Source: Sabethes cyaneus (Eukaryota; Arthropoda; Insecta; Diptera; Culicidae). From it: a stretch of 64,000 nt of DNA. The stretch lies in contig NC_071354.1 in NCBI RefSeq assembly GCF_943734655.1, positions 3,073,001 to 3,137,000 on the forward strand, given 5' to 3'. Positions 36,060 through 48,022 of this stretch are shown piece by piece; the first letter of the stretch is position 1; every line of letters begins with the position of its first letter. Both the position numbers and the translations under genes were made by a program. Below the pieces are notes generated by a model, which did not search any database, was not told where the DNA came from, and saw nothing but the letters and a program-made list of their open reading frames with translations.

Positions 36060-37600
36060 TCTAGAGGAAGACCGTCTCCGACTGATCGCCAGAAAAAGAA
36101 GCAAGAAAGAAAAAAAATGAGCTAGAAGGAGAAAACACGGAAAAGAGGAACAACAACAGGAAAACGTAACAAAGACTGGACAAACAGGAGAGCAAAAGAA
36201 CGTAAAAATTAACGCAGAAAGATGAAGAACGGAAGAAAATTTTAGACAAAACATAAAGAAAACGTAGAAGACAGGGAAGAAAATGAGGATAAACTGGGCA
36301 GAAATGGAGAATAAACGGGACAAAAAAGTAGAAATGGAGGAAAAATGAAAACACGCAGGTAAGAAAATCGAGAAACGAGAGTAAAATGAGAATGAGGAAA
36401 AAATAAAAACGAAAGACAAAAGGGATAAGTAAAACCTATGTGCTACATTCCAATTTCGAATCTTGAGCTTCTGTTTTTACACGACAGACTTCGCAGGAAA
36501 GGCTAGTGCTACGGTCCTATTAACTGTTTCAACCTCTCCCACTCGAAGATTCAAACATGCGTCGAGTGGCTTATTAAACAAGATTGTTGAAAAGAAAAAC
36601 AGAAAGGGGGAAAAGCAGGGCATAATAAGAGGAAACACGGATAAGACGTAAACGAACAACTGGAAAGAAAAAAGGAAAAAGACGAATAGTGGAATCGTAA
36701 AAAAGAATAAAAGTCGAAACAGCAGACAGAAAATGACAAAAACGTGACAGAAAAAGAAGAAAACAGGTCTGAAAACTAAGAAAAACATAAAAAGGGTAAG
36801 GAAAATCAGGACTCAGGAAAAAGGTGGAAAACAGGACAAGACAAGAAAGATGCGGATAGAAAAAAGGAAAAACGAGAGAGGAAATGAGGTAAAACGAGAC
36901 AAGGGAACACAAAATAGAACAGAAATCAAGAGAAATCAAGCGGTAAAAGAATAGGGAGAGAAAAAAAAGAAAACCGATAGAGGAAATAAGGAAAATGGGG
37001 AAAAAGGTCAAATATAAAAGGAGAAAGAAGGGACAAAAAACGGGAAAATGGAACAGAAAAAGAAGAAAAGAAAACAGGATAAACGGTCTAAAAACGGGAA
37101 TTAGAAAAGGAAAACCGGAAAGGATAGGGAAAAAGGGCGCCAAAAACAGAATCGACGTAAAAGAAAAGACGAAAGAATGAAGCACCCAAAAGAGAAATAA
37201 TTAAACAAGCAAAGTCAGAAAAACAAGAAGCATTAGCATTAGCATCCTTTTAGCATTAGAAAAAGCTAAAAACTGGAAACAAAAAAGGGAAAAAGAGAGG
37301 AGAAAAAACGAAAAGCAGGAAAGAAAATAACATAAAACGAATGAAAAATATGGTGCAAACCAGCACTGAAAATAAGAAAATATAGGAAAGGAAACAAAGA
37401 AAAACGGTACAGTGAATATAAAACGCGGGGCAGAAAAAAGGAAAACGAGAAAAAAAGTGAGTAAAAACCAAGAAAACGGCACAAAAAAGGAGAAAAAACG
37501 GAACAGAAGAGAAAACAGAAGTGAAAAGAGAAAAACGAAACAGAAGAGATAGCGTGAGTAAGAGAATAATACCGCAGAAAAAATTTTAAGTCCAATTGCT
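36060..37600 (+). repeat. Purine-rich degenerate repeat tract of about 1.5 kb
   Basis: The plus strand is dominated by A and G over about 1.5 kb in degenerate variants of GGAAAAACGGGACAGAAAAAG. The opposite strand therefore gives many Phe/Ser/Leu-rich frames (up to 203 codons), which are composition artefacts. A SINE remnant interrupts it at about 36465-36585. Confidence 0.8.
36465..36585 (-). repeat. tRNA-derived SINE, diverged copy
   Basis: CGACAGACTTCGCAGG, CTACGGTCCTATTAACTG and ATGCGTCGAGTGGCTTATTA align with the full copy at 20858-21062. Part of the body is deleted. It sits inside the purine-rich tract. Confidence 0.6.
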
Positions 37601-37818
37601 AGTTCAATTTGAAGTAGAGCTTCAAGCCCAAATTAGTTCAAATTCAAGTCTAATTTAATATCATATGCCAGATTCGAAGTCCAATTTCTGCTCTAATGTC
37701 TTAGTTCAAGTCTTATTTCTAGTCCAATTTCAAGTTTGGATCTAAACACAATTGCACCCGAAAGTCGGGAGTTTTTAATCTAATCGGGCAATATTTTTGT
37801 GGTAAGTAATAATAGTTA

Positions 37819-40060
37819 GGGTATGAAATGGAGAGAGTTACCTGGAAGGAGCGTCAAACATAGCTCTGGTTGTCTCAAGCTTCCACCTGGCGTCTCCACG
37901 CAGATCTAAGCCAAATGATGATGGTCGATGGCCTTACCCGGAAATGCTTCATGTACTTACTGAAGCAGCTAAGCAAGGAGGTGCGAACTAGAGCGTTTGT
38001 TCTCCAGGTGAGGGGCGGCTCACACAGCGTCTGTCTCGAAACGGGTGGCTGAATATGAAACGCTGTATCCCGCAAGCTATACCTAAGATGGCAGACCCAT
38101 CAGCGGGATGTAGGTATCGCGACCCCGGTGAGGCAGTATACCGAAAACTCAATTACCACGAACAACGAAGAAAGAAACTCAGGACGGAACAATCGGTATA
38201 GGACACGGCGAGGGACAAGGAAACGATTAAGGGATAACGATTGGAAACTTCCGAACTCTCCATGAACCGGCACGGGCTGGCTTGCTTGCTCGAGAGCTGC
38301 ATCAACTCGGAGTGGAGATCGCTGCTATTCAGGAAGTTCGATGGCCAAATTCCGGAGAAAGGGAGTTCCGTGCAGTAGATCCTGGCAGGCACTTCTTTCA
38401 AGTACCACATCTACTACAGTGGCGGTAAAAAAGCAGAACATGGAGTCGGTTTCGTAGTGTTGGGAAAACAAAAGCAAGAGTTATCCGGTGGAGGTCCGTA
38501 GATGACCGTATATGCGTGTTGAGGATTAAGGGCAAATTCTTCAACTATAGCCTAATCAACTTATACGCACCGACAACTGATAAATCTGATGATGCTAAAG
38601 ACGAGTTCTACGATAGGCTTGAGAGGACCTATGGAGAGTGCCCAAAACACGACGTAAAAATCATCATCGGAGATGCAAACGCGCAGATCGGGAGGGAGGA
38701 ATTCTTCCGTCCAGTTATTGGAAGACATAGCCTTCATCTGTCGACCAATGATAACGGTCTGAGGCTCATAAACTTTGCCGCGGCCAGAGGAATGGCCATC
38801 TGTAGCACCTACTTTCCACATTTGAATATTCGGAAACACACCTGGAGGCATCCAAATGGAGACTCTAGTTCTCAGATCGATCATGTCTTGATTGACGATC
38901 GACACTTTTCGGATGTTATCGATGTACGGTCTTTTCGGGGACCCAATATCGACTCTGACCACTATCTCGTAGTGAGTAATATTCGCGCAAGGCTGTCGAA
39001 CAAGGGGACTGAGAAGGACGGTATCCCGGTTGAACTTCCAAAAGCGGGGAGCGAGCGGCTGTATGAAGCAATCCACCGGAACAAATGCAGGATGAGTGGT
39101 TGGATGGCCTCATTTGCCCAATTTTCAAGAAAGGACATCGACTAGAGTGTTAAACTAGAGTGGGTCGCTCCACGACGGATCAGATGTTTACCCTGCGTCA
39201 GTTGCTAGACAAGTTCCGGGAGTACAACTTGCAGACACACCATCTGTTTGTGGACTTTAAAGCGACGTACGATTCAGTTAAACGAAATGAGCTGTGACAG
39301 ATAATGCTAAAACATGGTTTTCCGACGAAGCTAGTTACGCTGATTCGTGCGACGCTGGACGGATTCAAATCATTAGCGGGTTAGAATAGCGGGTGAGACC
39401 TCAGCTGCTTGCGTGACGTTGGATGGACTGAAGCAAGGGGATGCACTCTCTAACCTGCTATTCAACATTGCCTTGGAAGGTGCAGTACGAAGGGCAAACG
39501 TGGAAAGGAATGGAACTATCATCACGAAATCTCACATGCTTCTTGGTTTTGCGGATGACGTCGATATCGTCGGAACCAAACGTAGAGCAGTGGAAGAGGC
39601 CTTCAGGCCCTTTAAAAAAGAAGCGGCGAGATTGGGACTTACCATTAACACCGCCAAAACGTAGTACATGGTTGCTGGTAGGGAACGTGGGAGCCCAAGT
39701 GATGTTGGTGCCGAGGTGGAGTTAGAGATATGATTCATATCATCATTCATATCATATCATGTGAAGTAGTGGAGGAATTTATATACCTTGGTACATTCGT
39801 GTCATGTGACAACGATGTAAGCCGCGAAGTGAAACGACGAGTTGCAGCCGCGAATCGGGCTTTCTACGGTTTACGTAACCAGCTGAAGTCCCGTAGTTTG
39901 CAAATTCGCACAAAACAGGTGCTCTACAGAACACTAATCCTCCCGGTGGCCCTATACGGACACGATTGGAGAACACGGCAGCCCAGGACCGACGGTACTG
40001 GAGGACCATAATTCGTTCGGCGCAGGATCGGTAACGGGCCGTTGCCACTAAAGTAAAGTA
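37819..40060 (+). mobile_element. RTE-like LINE copy, decayed
   Basis: It starts GGGTATGAAATGGAGAGAG and ends CACTAAAGTAAAGTA, the same borders as the deleted copy at 9559-10223. It encodes an endonuclease and a reverse transcriptase in broken frames. No poly(A) is present; a short AAGTAA-type 3' end is seen. The clade call (RTE-like) is by general resemblance of the RT. Confidence 0.75.
38516..39730 (+). pseudogene. LINE endonuclease and reverse transcriptase, interrupted
   Basis: The first frame (38516-39145) is an AP-endonuclease-like domain: INLYAPTT, IIIGDANAQIGREE, GLRLINFAAARGMAICSTYF, TWRHPNGDSSSQIDHVLID and the final SDHYLVVSNI. The RT follows in pieces: DKFREYNLQTHHLFVDFKA then YDSVKRNEL, ending at a stop; LTLDGLKQGDALSNLLFNIA; and the catalytic box LLGFADDVDIVG at about 39540-39570. 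Another stop follows at NTAKT. The C-terminal part continues to about 39990 (EFIYLGTFVSCDND, VKRRVAAANRAFYGLRNQLK). A segment between endonuclease and RT is missing near 39145. The element is inactive. Confidence 0.85.
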
Positions 40061-40104
40061 AGTATTAATAGTTAGATTCGCTATCCTACGATTTTGAAGG
40101 GTCG

Positions 40105-40185
40105 GGTGCCGGCTGCGAAGTCTGTCGATAAGGTTCAAGTCTTAAAAAGCCGTTTGAGCCCAAAGCTTCGCTTTCTTTGGTTTTG
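40105..40185 (+). repeat. SINE 3' fragment
   Basis: It reads CCGGCTGCGAAGTCTGTCGA then TTCAAGTCTT and AAAGCTTCGCTTTC, the 3' body of the tRNA-derived SINE in plus orientation. The head is missing. Confidence 0.55.
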
Positions 40186-40439
40186 AAATCGGAGATGAAA
40201 TTTAGATTAAATTAGACTTGACATAAGGCTTAAAATAAAACATGAAATCGGACTCAAATTTCAATTAAATTAGGCTGTAATTGGTTTTAAAGTAGACATG
40301 CAGTTGAACTTGAAATCGGTGATAAAATTAGACTTATGTTAGTATTAAATTTGACTTGAAATTGGACATTTAATGGAACACCTGAAATCGGAGTTGAATT
40401 AGAACACTAAACTTAAAAGATGGAGTACGCATCTGTCGT

Positions 40440-40958
40440 TTGGTGCCCGCATCAGGTAACGTAAACCCTTGTAATCGAACGAGTACAGAAAAAATTTTTA
40501 CGTTTTGCTCTGCGCAATTTGCCCAGGAACGATCCGATCAATCTTCCTCATTATCAAGCTCGGTGTCAGCTGATCAAACTCGATCTACTATCGGGTAGGC
40601 GTACCAATCAACAAAGAATGTTCGTTTTTGACCTAATGCAGGGAAACATTGACTGTCCAGCATTATTAGAACAGGTGCCAATCAACGTACCTCCTCGTCG
40701 GTTTCGCGATACGCAGTTACTTGCAATACCTTTCCACCGGACGCATTTTGGCCAGAACAACGCTTTAAATTCATGTCTTCAAGCCTTTAATGCTGTTGGT
40801 AAAATTTTTGACTTCGACATGCCAAAATCACTTTTTAAAAAACGAATCAGTGAAATTACACAGTAAAACATAGTTTATAAGCATATTCAGTCTGTACGAT
40901 TTTTTATCGAAGGCGGTGTTAAATAAAATAAAATAAAAATAAAATAAAATAAAAATTG
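40440..40958 (+). mobile_element. 3' end of a Jockey-type LINE with TAAAA repeats
   Basis: The plus-strand frame from 40519 (LPRNDPINLPHYQARCQLIK, LDLLSGRR, FVFDLMQGNIDCPALLEQV) is the conserved C-terminus of a Jockey-type RT, preceded by YASVVWCPHQ at about 40425. After the stop (40864-40866) there is a short 3' UTR and an AAATAAAATA microsatellite, typical of 3'-tail repeats in some non-LTR elements. Upstream parts are missing, so the copy is 5'-truncated. Confidence 0.8.
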
Positions 40959-41370
40959 AACTTGAAACTGGACTCAAAATTGGACTTGAAATTAGAATTA
41001 AATTAGACTTCAGTTTAGATTTAAAACGAGACATGAAATCGGTCTTTATGTTGTTAAAGGGGGACTTAGTTAGTAAATAAAACTACTTAATAATTGAACA
41101 TGAAATTGGACTTGGAATTGCACTGTAAATTAATCTTGAAATAGGACTTGAGGGAACTTGAAATTGGACGTAAATTTGTATCAGTTTAGTACTTTGCTTG
41201 ATTTTACTTTAAATTAGATTAAACTTGAAGGAATTAAACTTAAAAATGGAATTGTGATTGAATATAAAATTGGACTTAAAACTGAATTTGAATTTGAAAT
41301 CTTACTTGAAATGGCCTTCAATGGGAATTGAAATTGGACTTGAGACTGACTGGATCTACTTTCACGCAAT

Positions 41371-42016
41371 TAATTCACTTATCGCATGTTACTGGCTAAA
41401 TAGAATAGAAATTTTAATCAGAACGGATTTGATCAAGAATGTAGAATTGAGGAAATTGTCTGTTCGAGTATATTGCTATACAATCTTACAGAAAATGAAA
41501 TCGACGGTAAGTAATAACAAATAGTTCAAAATTACTTGACAAAATTCTATTCTGCGCGACGGGTGACGTAAAGGTCAGATTCGATGCGCTACCCCTCGTA
41601 TTTACTTTGGTGTTCTGTAAATCGGTTCACATGACGCAAAAGGTCCGTCTTAAAACTCTATTGTCATGCGAATCGATTCGACTAACACCGAAATGCGAGT
41701 GGCAGCAAATTAAAATTTACCGTGTCTATCACTCACCTCGCAGAATAAAGCAGAACAACAACTTGAAATGAAAGTTGGTCCTAAGTAACGAAAATTCTAC
41801 AAAAATAATACCCTGGATAACGCATAATTTCCCAACCTTGAATTCGATTGGATTCGAATCTTTTAAGGAATGCTTAAATGTAGCATTATAATCGAAAACT
41901 TTATTCAAAATATAACATTTAATTATTGTTTCAAACGCTAGGTACAAATTAAAACAAAACTTTGCAGCTTCGAAATGCCATATTTTCAAGCATCAGAGTC
42001 GTGTAAAAATATATAT
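41371..42016. other. Intergenic DNA, no gene recognised
   Basis: Frames of 86-88 codons lack recognisable motifs. The right end carries the AATAAA of the UFSP2-like gene at 42017-42022. Confidence 0.4.
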
Positions 42017-42057
42017 TTTATTTACCTTATCCACAATAACAGTAAACGGAATACAAT

Positions 42058-44092
42058 CTAAAACACTGGAGGTCTTTGCGGCATGCACAAATTATAGTAA
42101 GCTTTCTTGTCCCAAAATTCGACGCCCTTCCAGCCGCACCAACCCTTCGCCAGTACGGTTCCAATCTCATCCGCCCCTGTATAGTGCGGATCCAATATTA
42201 GAAACTTCAAATCTCCTGTGTTCCTATCGAAATCAACTCCCAGAATAGTATGCGCCAACACACCGCCACCAATCATGATGGGCGTTCCCTGCGTTTCGAA
42301 GTGATATGCCAGTTCAGAACCCTTGCTAGCCAACTCCTCACCGGAGCTGACGTGCATTATTCTAGAATCCACACCAACAAACTCGTTCAAGCACATCGAT
42401 ACTTCAGTGGAACCAATCCACTGACGCGAATCAACAAAGCTTTTCGGCTTGTCACCTACACGGACCAAATACTTCTGAATATCCTGATGTGTCGGTATCT
42501 GCACGTTGGCGTAACCCTGCAAGATAAACCATGAAACGAGCGTTTGCAGGGAACGGTAAGCACAGCCCCAACCGTCGTCGTTAAATCCGTCTTGCATATA
42601 ATGATGGTAGCTATATCGACCTTGCACTAGCGAGAGGCGTCCCTCGGTGACTGTTAAATAAGGCTAACATTAGCTACAAGTTATAACAGGATTGCCATAC
42701 ACTCACGTTGTCTTTTAACTCCTACATGCGGATTAAATAGAAGTTTGCTGCCGCCTTCCCTAAATCGGAATGCATTGGCTTTACGGAAATACGGTCGGTT
42801 TTTGCGAAGTCCAAACTGCTCATGAAGAGATGTACGCTTCTCTATCAAATACTGATCTATAATGAAATATAGTTGTAATTTTTGCAAATAAAAAATGTTG
42901 TTTCTCGTCTAACCCTCTCCTTCGGCTGTCTCTCGAACCGGATAAACGCAAGTAAGGAAGTGGCCCAGAACATCGGGTAGCAAATGGTAGCACTTCGAGA
43001 CATAAAGCTGCTTGAAGAATGTCAGTTGATCTAAAAAGCTGCTTTCTAATAGTCTTAACGATCGGCATACGCTTTCCACCAGTATATCGTAGCATAAATT
43101 CACCTTCGTTTCGCGATGTAACATACTCAAAACATCTACCTGTAGGGGGATTTGTATTTTGTTGCTACCTAAAATTGTTAAACCTTATAAGTGATCATCT
43201 TAACAGTCTGCTTCATTATATAATTACCATTTTTACTATCGATCGTGACGTTGCAGGCTTCTCTGGTCAGTTTTTCATCCTGAGTATCCTTAGATTTCTT
43301 AATCATCATAGTAACGTCTAAAACCGGATACTCTGTTGGAGTCACAATTGTACTTTTTTTCTTCCCTCCTCTCGAAACAAATCCGTCATCCTCCACAGTT
43401 TTTACGGTCCGTGCCAGAAGAGCCTCCATAGATGCCTCAGCATCCAGGCCAATTACTTGAGACCCACTAGAGCCACCGTTCATAATCACCTCCGTCCCCG
43501 ACACAGCAAATGCTACGTTTCCCGATGCTAGTCGCTTTCGCAGTATGGTAGCACTTTGCGGAATGGACTTTTCATTCTGTTCGCAGAACAGTTCCAAGCT
43601 ACACTGTAACCTTAGAAAGACGTAATTCCGCATCAAATCAGCTTCGCTTTCGACCTCGAATTCGATTGCCTCCAGTTGACCGTGCTTAAAGAGGGATGCT
43701 TTTACCTCTCCGTCGGCATCAACATTCAGCAGCACCGGATTATCGGTAATATCAACATCCTGCAATATCTCGTTCAGATGAGCTTCGGCATCCGTGCAGG
43801 GGCCAAATTTTATTAGCCCGCACAGATCGATCTCAGTGGGAAAATTATTCTGCACCTTGCTGTAATTGAGCGCACTTAGTGTCTCTTTCTCCTCTAGGAT
43901 GAATCCCAGCACGGTCAGCGTTCCGCGGCACATTATCCCAAACAGTTCGCCACTGCACTGGCTATTTACGAGAGAGATGCGCTGCAAAATTTCATAGGCA
44001 AATCTTTTATCCGGCGAACGGTGTTGGATTGTAAAAAAAAGTCTAAATCTTACCTTCAGCACAAATTCCGAAATTTTTAGTTTCGGAGTCAT
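42058..44092 (-). CDS. UFSP2: Ufm1-specific protease 2
   Basis: Four exons (44092-43228, 43168-42914, 42856-42707, 42650-42058), each junction in phase 1, 620 aa. It is a cysteine protease that matures the ubiquitin-like modifier UFM1 and removes it from targets, mainly at the ER. The C-terminal peptidase C78 domain has the catalytic Cys in DDGWGCAYRSLQT (Cys about 453) and the Asp-His pair in ILDPHYTG (about 577 and 579). Other conserved blocks are SYHHYMQD, IPTHQDIQKYLV, SRQWIGSTEV and GTPIMIGGGVLAHTILGVDF. The protein ends NLCMPQRPPVF. The N-terminal half carries the variable UFSP2 region; the total is longer than the vertebrate form. A GTAAGA follows codon 13, but the frame stays open and no acceptor restores it, so I keep exon 1 whole. 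AATAAA lies at 42017-42022. Confident family assignment. Confidence 0.93.
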
Positions 44093-44723
44093 TTCACTCG
44101 TTATTAAAACTCCGTTGATTCGGTAATTAGATGATGATAATTAGTTGGTAATTCACTAAAATTCCTTAAATAAAAAAAACTAACTACGTGTCAATAAACT
44201 GGAACTGCGGTGATATCGCGATCAATTTGACAGCTGCACTGCATATTGAGAAGAAACAAATAAACAGAGAGGATAAACACAGCACAAAGAGAGCGAAAAG
44301 GAGAGCTGCCAAACGAAATGGCGCGCCAAATTATTGAAATAATTCATAGAAATATTGCAAAGCACGCTGCAAGCAATTCGGATAAACTGTACTGTTCGTA
44401 TTTTGGAGTTGAAAAAAATAGTTTTATTTACATCAAAACTTACTTGATCATTGTCAAATACAATAGGCCCCCAAAGACGCCGTGAAATTAATGCGAAGTG
44501 CTAGTGAATTAAACATTCATTTATTGTTGCTTGCTATAGAAAAATGAAGAGCTCATGCAATATAAAGTGGATTGAGTGGTCATGGAAGAAGAGGAAATAA
44601 TTATAATTGTCACTATCTCAACGAGGCAATTATCAAACTACAATTAAATACTCACTCAAAATTAATAAAATCTAATCAAAATAAATTACTCAAGTAAAAT
44701 GCGATACACGACGAGATTGGCGT
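44093..44723. other. 5' flank of UFSP2, no other gene
   Basis: It contains the presumed promoter of the UFSP2-like gene. No clear TATA box is found near the ATG, which would fit a housekeeping gene. The segment ends at the target-site duplication of the R1-clade LINE. Confidence 0.4.
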
Positions 44724-44736
44724 TGTATGTAGTATT
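44724..44736. repeat. Target-site duplication, 3' side of the LINE
   Basis: TGTATGTAGTATT is directly followed by the T-run (44737-44758), which is the poly(A) tail of the LINE in reverse. The identical 13-mer is at 49957-49969. Confidence 0.9.
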
Positions 44737-44952
44737 TTTTTTTTTTTTTTTTTTTTTTAACGAGTAGGGAAATCTGCTATCAGACACCTGAGAAGACAGC
44801 TCAGGGAGTGGGGTTTGGTATTCCGTGAAGATCGTGGAGATCCAGACCCACTAAAACCCTACTCGAGTCTCCAGCCTCAATCCCCCCTGGAACCACCTTC
44901 TCGGTATTACTTCAGGGAGGGGCTATTGTGCTTAACGCACGCTCTTAGATAA

Positions 44953-47900
44953 CTACTGGACTATGGTAGTTAGGCTGTTTATTCGCCGTTGATCGGCTTT
45001 CCAACGGTTTTGTAGCTCAAGTACGATCTGGGTAGCAGCCGCATTGACCGCACCCCAGACGTCCGAGCTAGAACACATCCTTTGGACTAAGTTATCCGGA
45101 GTAGTGTCCTGTCCGCTAACTGCCATCATGTTGCTTCTCACGCCCTCGAAACGAGGGCATATGAAGAAAGCATGTTCTGCAGTTTCCTCAACGTCCGCGC
45201 ATTCAGGACACTCGGGGGACTCCGCATGCCCAAATTTGTGCAGATACTGTCTAAAACAACCATGCCCTGACAGAATCTGTGTCAGGTGGAAGTTGACTTC
45301 GCCATGACGCCTGTTGACCCATCCGGATAGTTCCGGGATAAGTCTATGTGTCCACCGGCCTTTTGTGGAATCAGACCATGCCCGCTGCCATGTGATCATC
45401 GAGGCCGATCTTGTAGTACTCCGTATGCCTCTAGTTCCACGTTGGTTGAAGCACTCTACGTCCTCGCTGATGATGATACCAATAGGCATCATACCCGCTA
45501 AGACGCAGATTGCGTCATGTGAAACTGTGCGGTACGCACTCGCCACTCTTAAGCACATGAGACGATAGGTGCTTTCCAGCTTGGTTAGATAGCTTTTGGT
45601 ACCTAACGCCGATGACCACACCGGCCCGCCATACCTGAGTATGGACTGGACCACGTTGGCTAAAAGCCTTCGCTTGCTGCCATATACCGCAGAGCTATTA
45701 GACATCATACGAGACAATGCCGAAATAGCTGTGGAAGCCTTCTTGCAGGCATAGTCGACGTGGCTCCCGAACTTGAGCTTGTCGTCGACCATGACTCCAA
45801 GGAGTTTTAAGAACCGCGTTGACGAAATAGTGCAGTCCCCGACACTGATATTTGCTTGCTGCACCGACTTGCGGTTGTTAACCACGATAACCTCCGTTTT
45901 ATGATGCGCTAGGTCCAGTTTCCTGGATCGCATCCAATCTTCAACAATGCTTATAGAGTGAGCAGCCGTCAACTCAACCTCTCTGATAGATTCACCGTAG
46001 ACTTCCAAGGTGATATCGTCCGCAAAGCCGACAATCGCCACCCCTACCGGAAACTTTAGCTTCAACACCTCGTCATACATGACGTTCCATAACACCGGGC
46101 CCAGTATGGAAGCTTGCGGAACCCCTGAGGTGATTGGAACGCATTTCTGACCCTCCTCCGTGTTGTAGCATAGCACACGATTCTGGAAATAATTTTCCAG
46201 AATTCTGTACAGCGACACCGGCACTTGGACGTTCCGAAGCGAGCTGGCTATGGAGTCCCAGCTAGCGCTATTAAACGCATTTCTCACGTCGAGCGTGACA
46301 ACTGCGCAATAACGAATACCTGTCCTCTTGGGCTGGATTGCCACCTCGGCTGTCTTAGTGACAGACAAGATGGCATCCACCGTAGATTTGCCTTTTCGGA
46401 AGCCGAATTGGTTCCTTGATAGACCGTTTGTACCCTCCGTGTACTGTACGAGTCTGTTAAGGATAACCCTCTCCAGCACCTTGCCGGCAGTATCGAGTAG
46501 ACAGATCGGCCTATATGACGAGGGGACACCCGGAGGTTTTCCCGGCTTCGGCAATAGGACCAGGTTCTGTCGCTTCCATCTGTCCGGGAAGTGGCCAGCT
46601 TCCAGGCATCTATTCATTACTGCCCCGAATAATTCGGGAGCCTCTAAAATAGCCGCTTTAATGGCCATATTCGGGATACCGTCTGGCCCCGGTGCCTTGC
46701 TCACCTTTAGGGATTTAGCGATATCAATGAGTTCCTCGTTCGTAACCGTCACTTCCTCCCCGACCTCCAAACCGCCGTCGCCCACGTTACTTTGGATGTT
46801 CGGCTGGGAGGCCGACCATCCTACGCTATGGTCTGAGATACTGGAACGTCGGCCGTGGGACGACTCAGCGGCCTGGGGCCAGGGCCTTGGCTCGTGGCGC
46901 GGAAAGAGGCCCTCGATGATCCGCTCCAGCATCTCTGGCGATTGCTCAGCGGGCGCCATCACACCCTTGGTCTTTGCCATTACGACTCTGTAGGCATCAC
47001 CCCACGGGTTCGCATTGGCACTAGCACATAACCTTTCAAAGCAGTCTCGTTTACTAGCTTTTATCCCGCTCTTAAGCGCTGCGCGTGCAGCAACGAGTGC
47101 TACTCGACATTCAGCCCTGCTTTCATCCGAACGAGCTCTTTGCATAATTCTCCTCGCACGAAAGCACGCTCCGCGGAGTTCCGCAATTTCATCTGTCCAC
47201 CAGTAAGCCGGTGACCTGCCATACCTAGGACGACCTTTCCTAGGCATGGTAGCGTCACATGCTCGCGACAGTACCTCAACCAAATGATCAGCGTTCGGAT
47301 CGGGCATACCGCGATCACCGCACTCTCTCCGGATCGCTTCCACGAATACTTCGGAATCGAAGTATGATGTCTTCCATCCACGGGTGGTTGGAGTGTTGGC
47401 CCTACTCGCCGCCTGCCGCCTCGTTATCTGACCGACACCATAGCGGACCGCCTGGTGGTCACTGTGAGTGTAGCCATTATCTACCCGCCAGTCTCCTATC
47501 AGACCAGGACTGCCGAAAGTCACGTCGATGATAGACTCCGCACCGTTCCTACTGAAGGTACTTGTGTTGCCGACGTTGGCCAGATCTACGTTAAGCTTTG
47601 CCAGAGCTTCAAGCAGAATCCGACCCCTATGGTTCGTGCGACGACTTCCCCTCTCTACCGCCCAAGCGTTAAAGTCGCCCGCCACAACCACCGGCCTTAA
47701 ACCAGTCAGCACAACTGATATACAACGTAAACTGCTCGATAGACCAACTCGGCGGAGCATAATAACTGCAGTAGAACACTCCACCCACTTTGGCAACCGC
47801 AAATCCCTCGTCTGCAGTTGACACAACCTCCTGAACCGGGAACCTGCTTGTTGTCCATATAGCCGCCGTCGCAGACCTATCCGAGACCCAGTTGCCGTTT

Positions 47901-48022
47901 CCGGCAGGGACGCGATATGGATCCGAGACTATGGCAATGTCCATTGCTGACTCAGAAACTGCTTGGTGTAACAGCTGCTGAGCTGTGCTGCAGTGGTTCA
48001 GGTTGAGTTGTGTCACTTGCAC
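44953..48022 (-). pseudogene. LINE ORF2: endonuclease and reverse transcriptase, one frameshift
   Basis: The N-terminal part (48022-47719) holds the start of the AP-endonuclease-like domain. A shift of one base around 47716-47720 moves the frame, which then runs open for more than 900 codons to 44953. Endonuclease landmarks: VVVAGDFNAWAVERG, IIDVTFGS, HSDHQAV. RT landmarks: APGPDGIPNMAIK, SSYRPICLLDTAGKVLERVI, QFGFRKGKSTVDAI, VTLDVRNAFNSASW, then SGVPQASILGPVLWNVMYD, with Ala where GVPQGS is usual, and the catalytic GFADDITLEVYG. The C-terminus has a zinc-binding CPECADVEETAEHAFFICPRF-type motif (shown short: CPECADVEETAEHAF). The first codon in this frame is GTG, overlapping the ORF1 stop by one base; no ATG lies there. 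Confidence 0.9.

Larger units (their letters stand above)
37590..41370. repeat. Degenerate short-period satellite, split by two LINE insertions
   Basis: Blocks at about 37590-37750, 40190-40430 and 40955-41370 are made of diverged variants of TTGAAATTGGACTTGAAATT. The two intervening segments are the RTE-like LINE (37819-40060) with SINE sequence, and the Jockey-like 3' end (40440-40958). The pattern suggests a single array opened by insertions. Confidence 0.6.

Noticed and set aside
35997..37595. Phe/Ser/Leu-rich frames of up to 203 codons on the minus strand
   Set aside because: They are the antisense of the purine-rich tract. Composition alone removes stops, and no membrane-protein pattern or splice sites support them.
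46328..46993. 221-codon plus-strand frame
   Set aside because: Antisense of the LINE reverse transcriptase.
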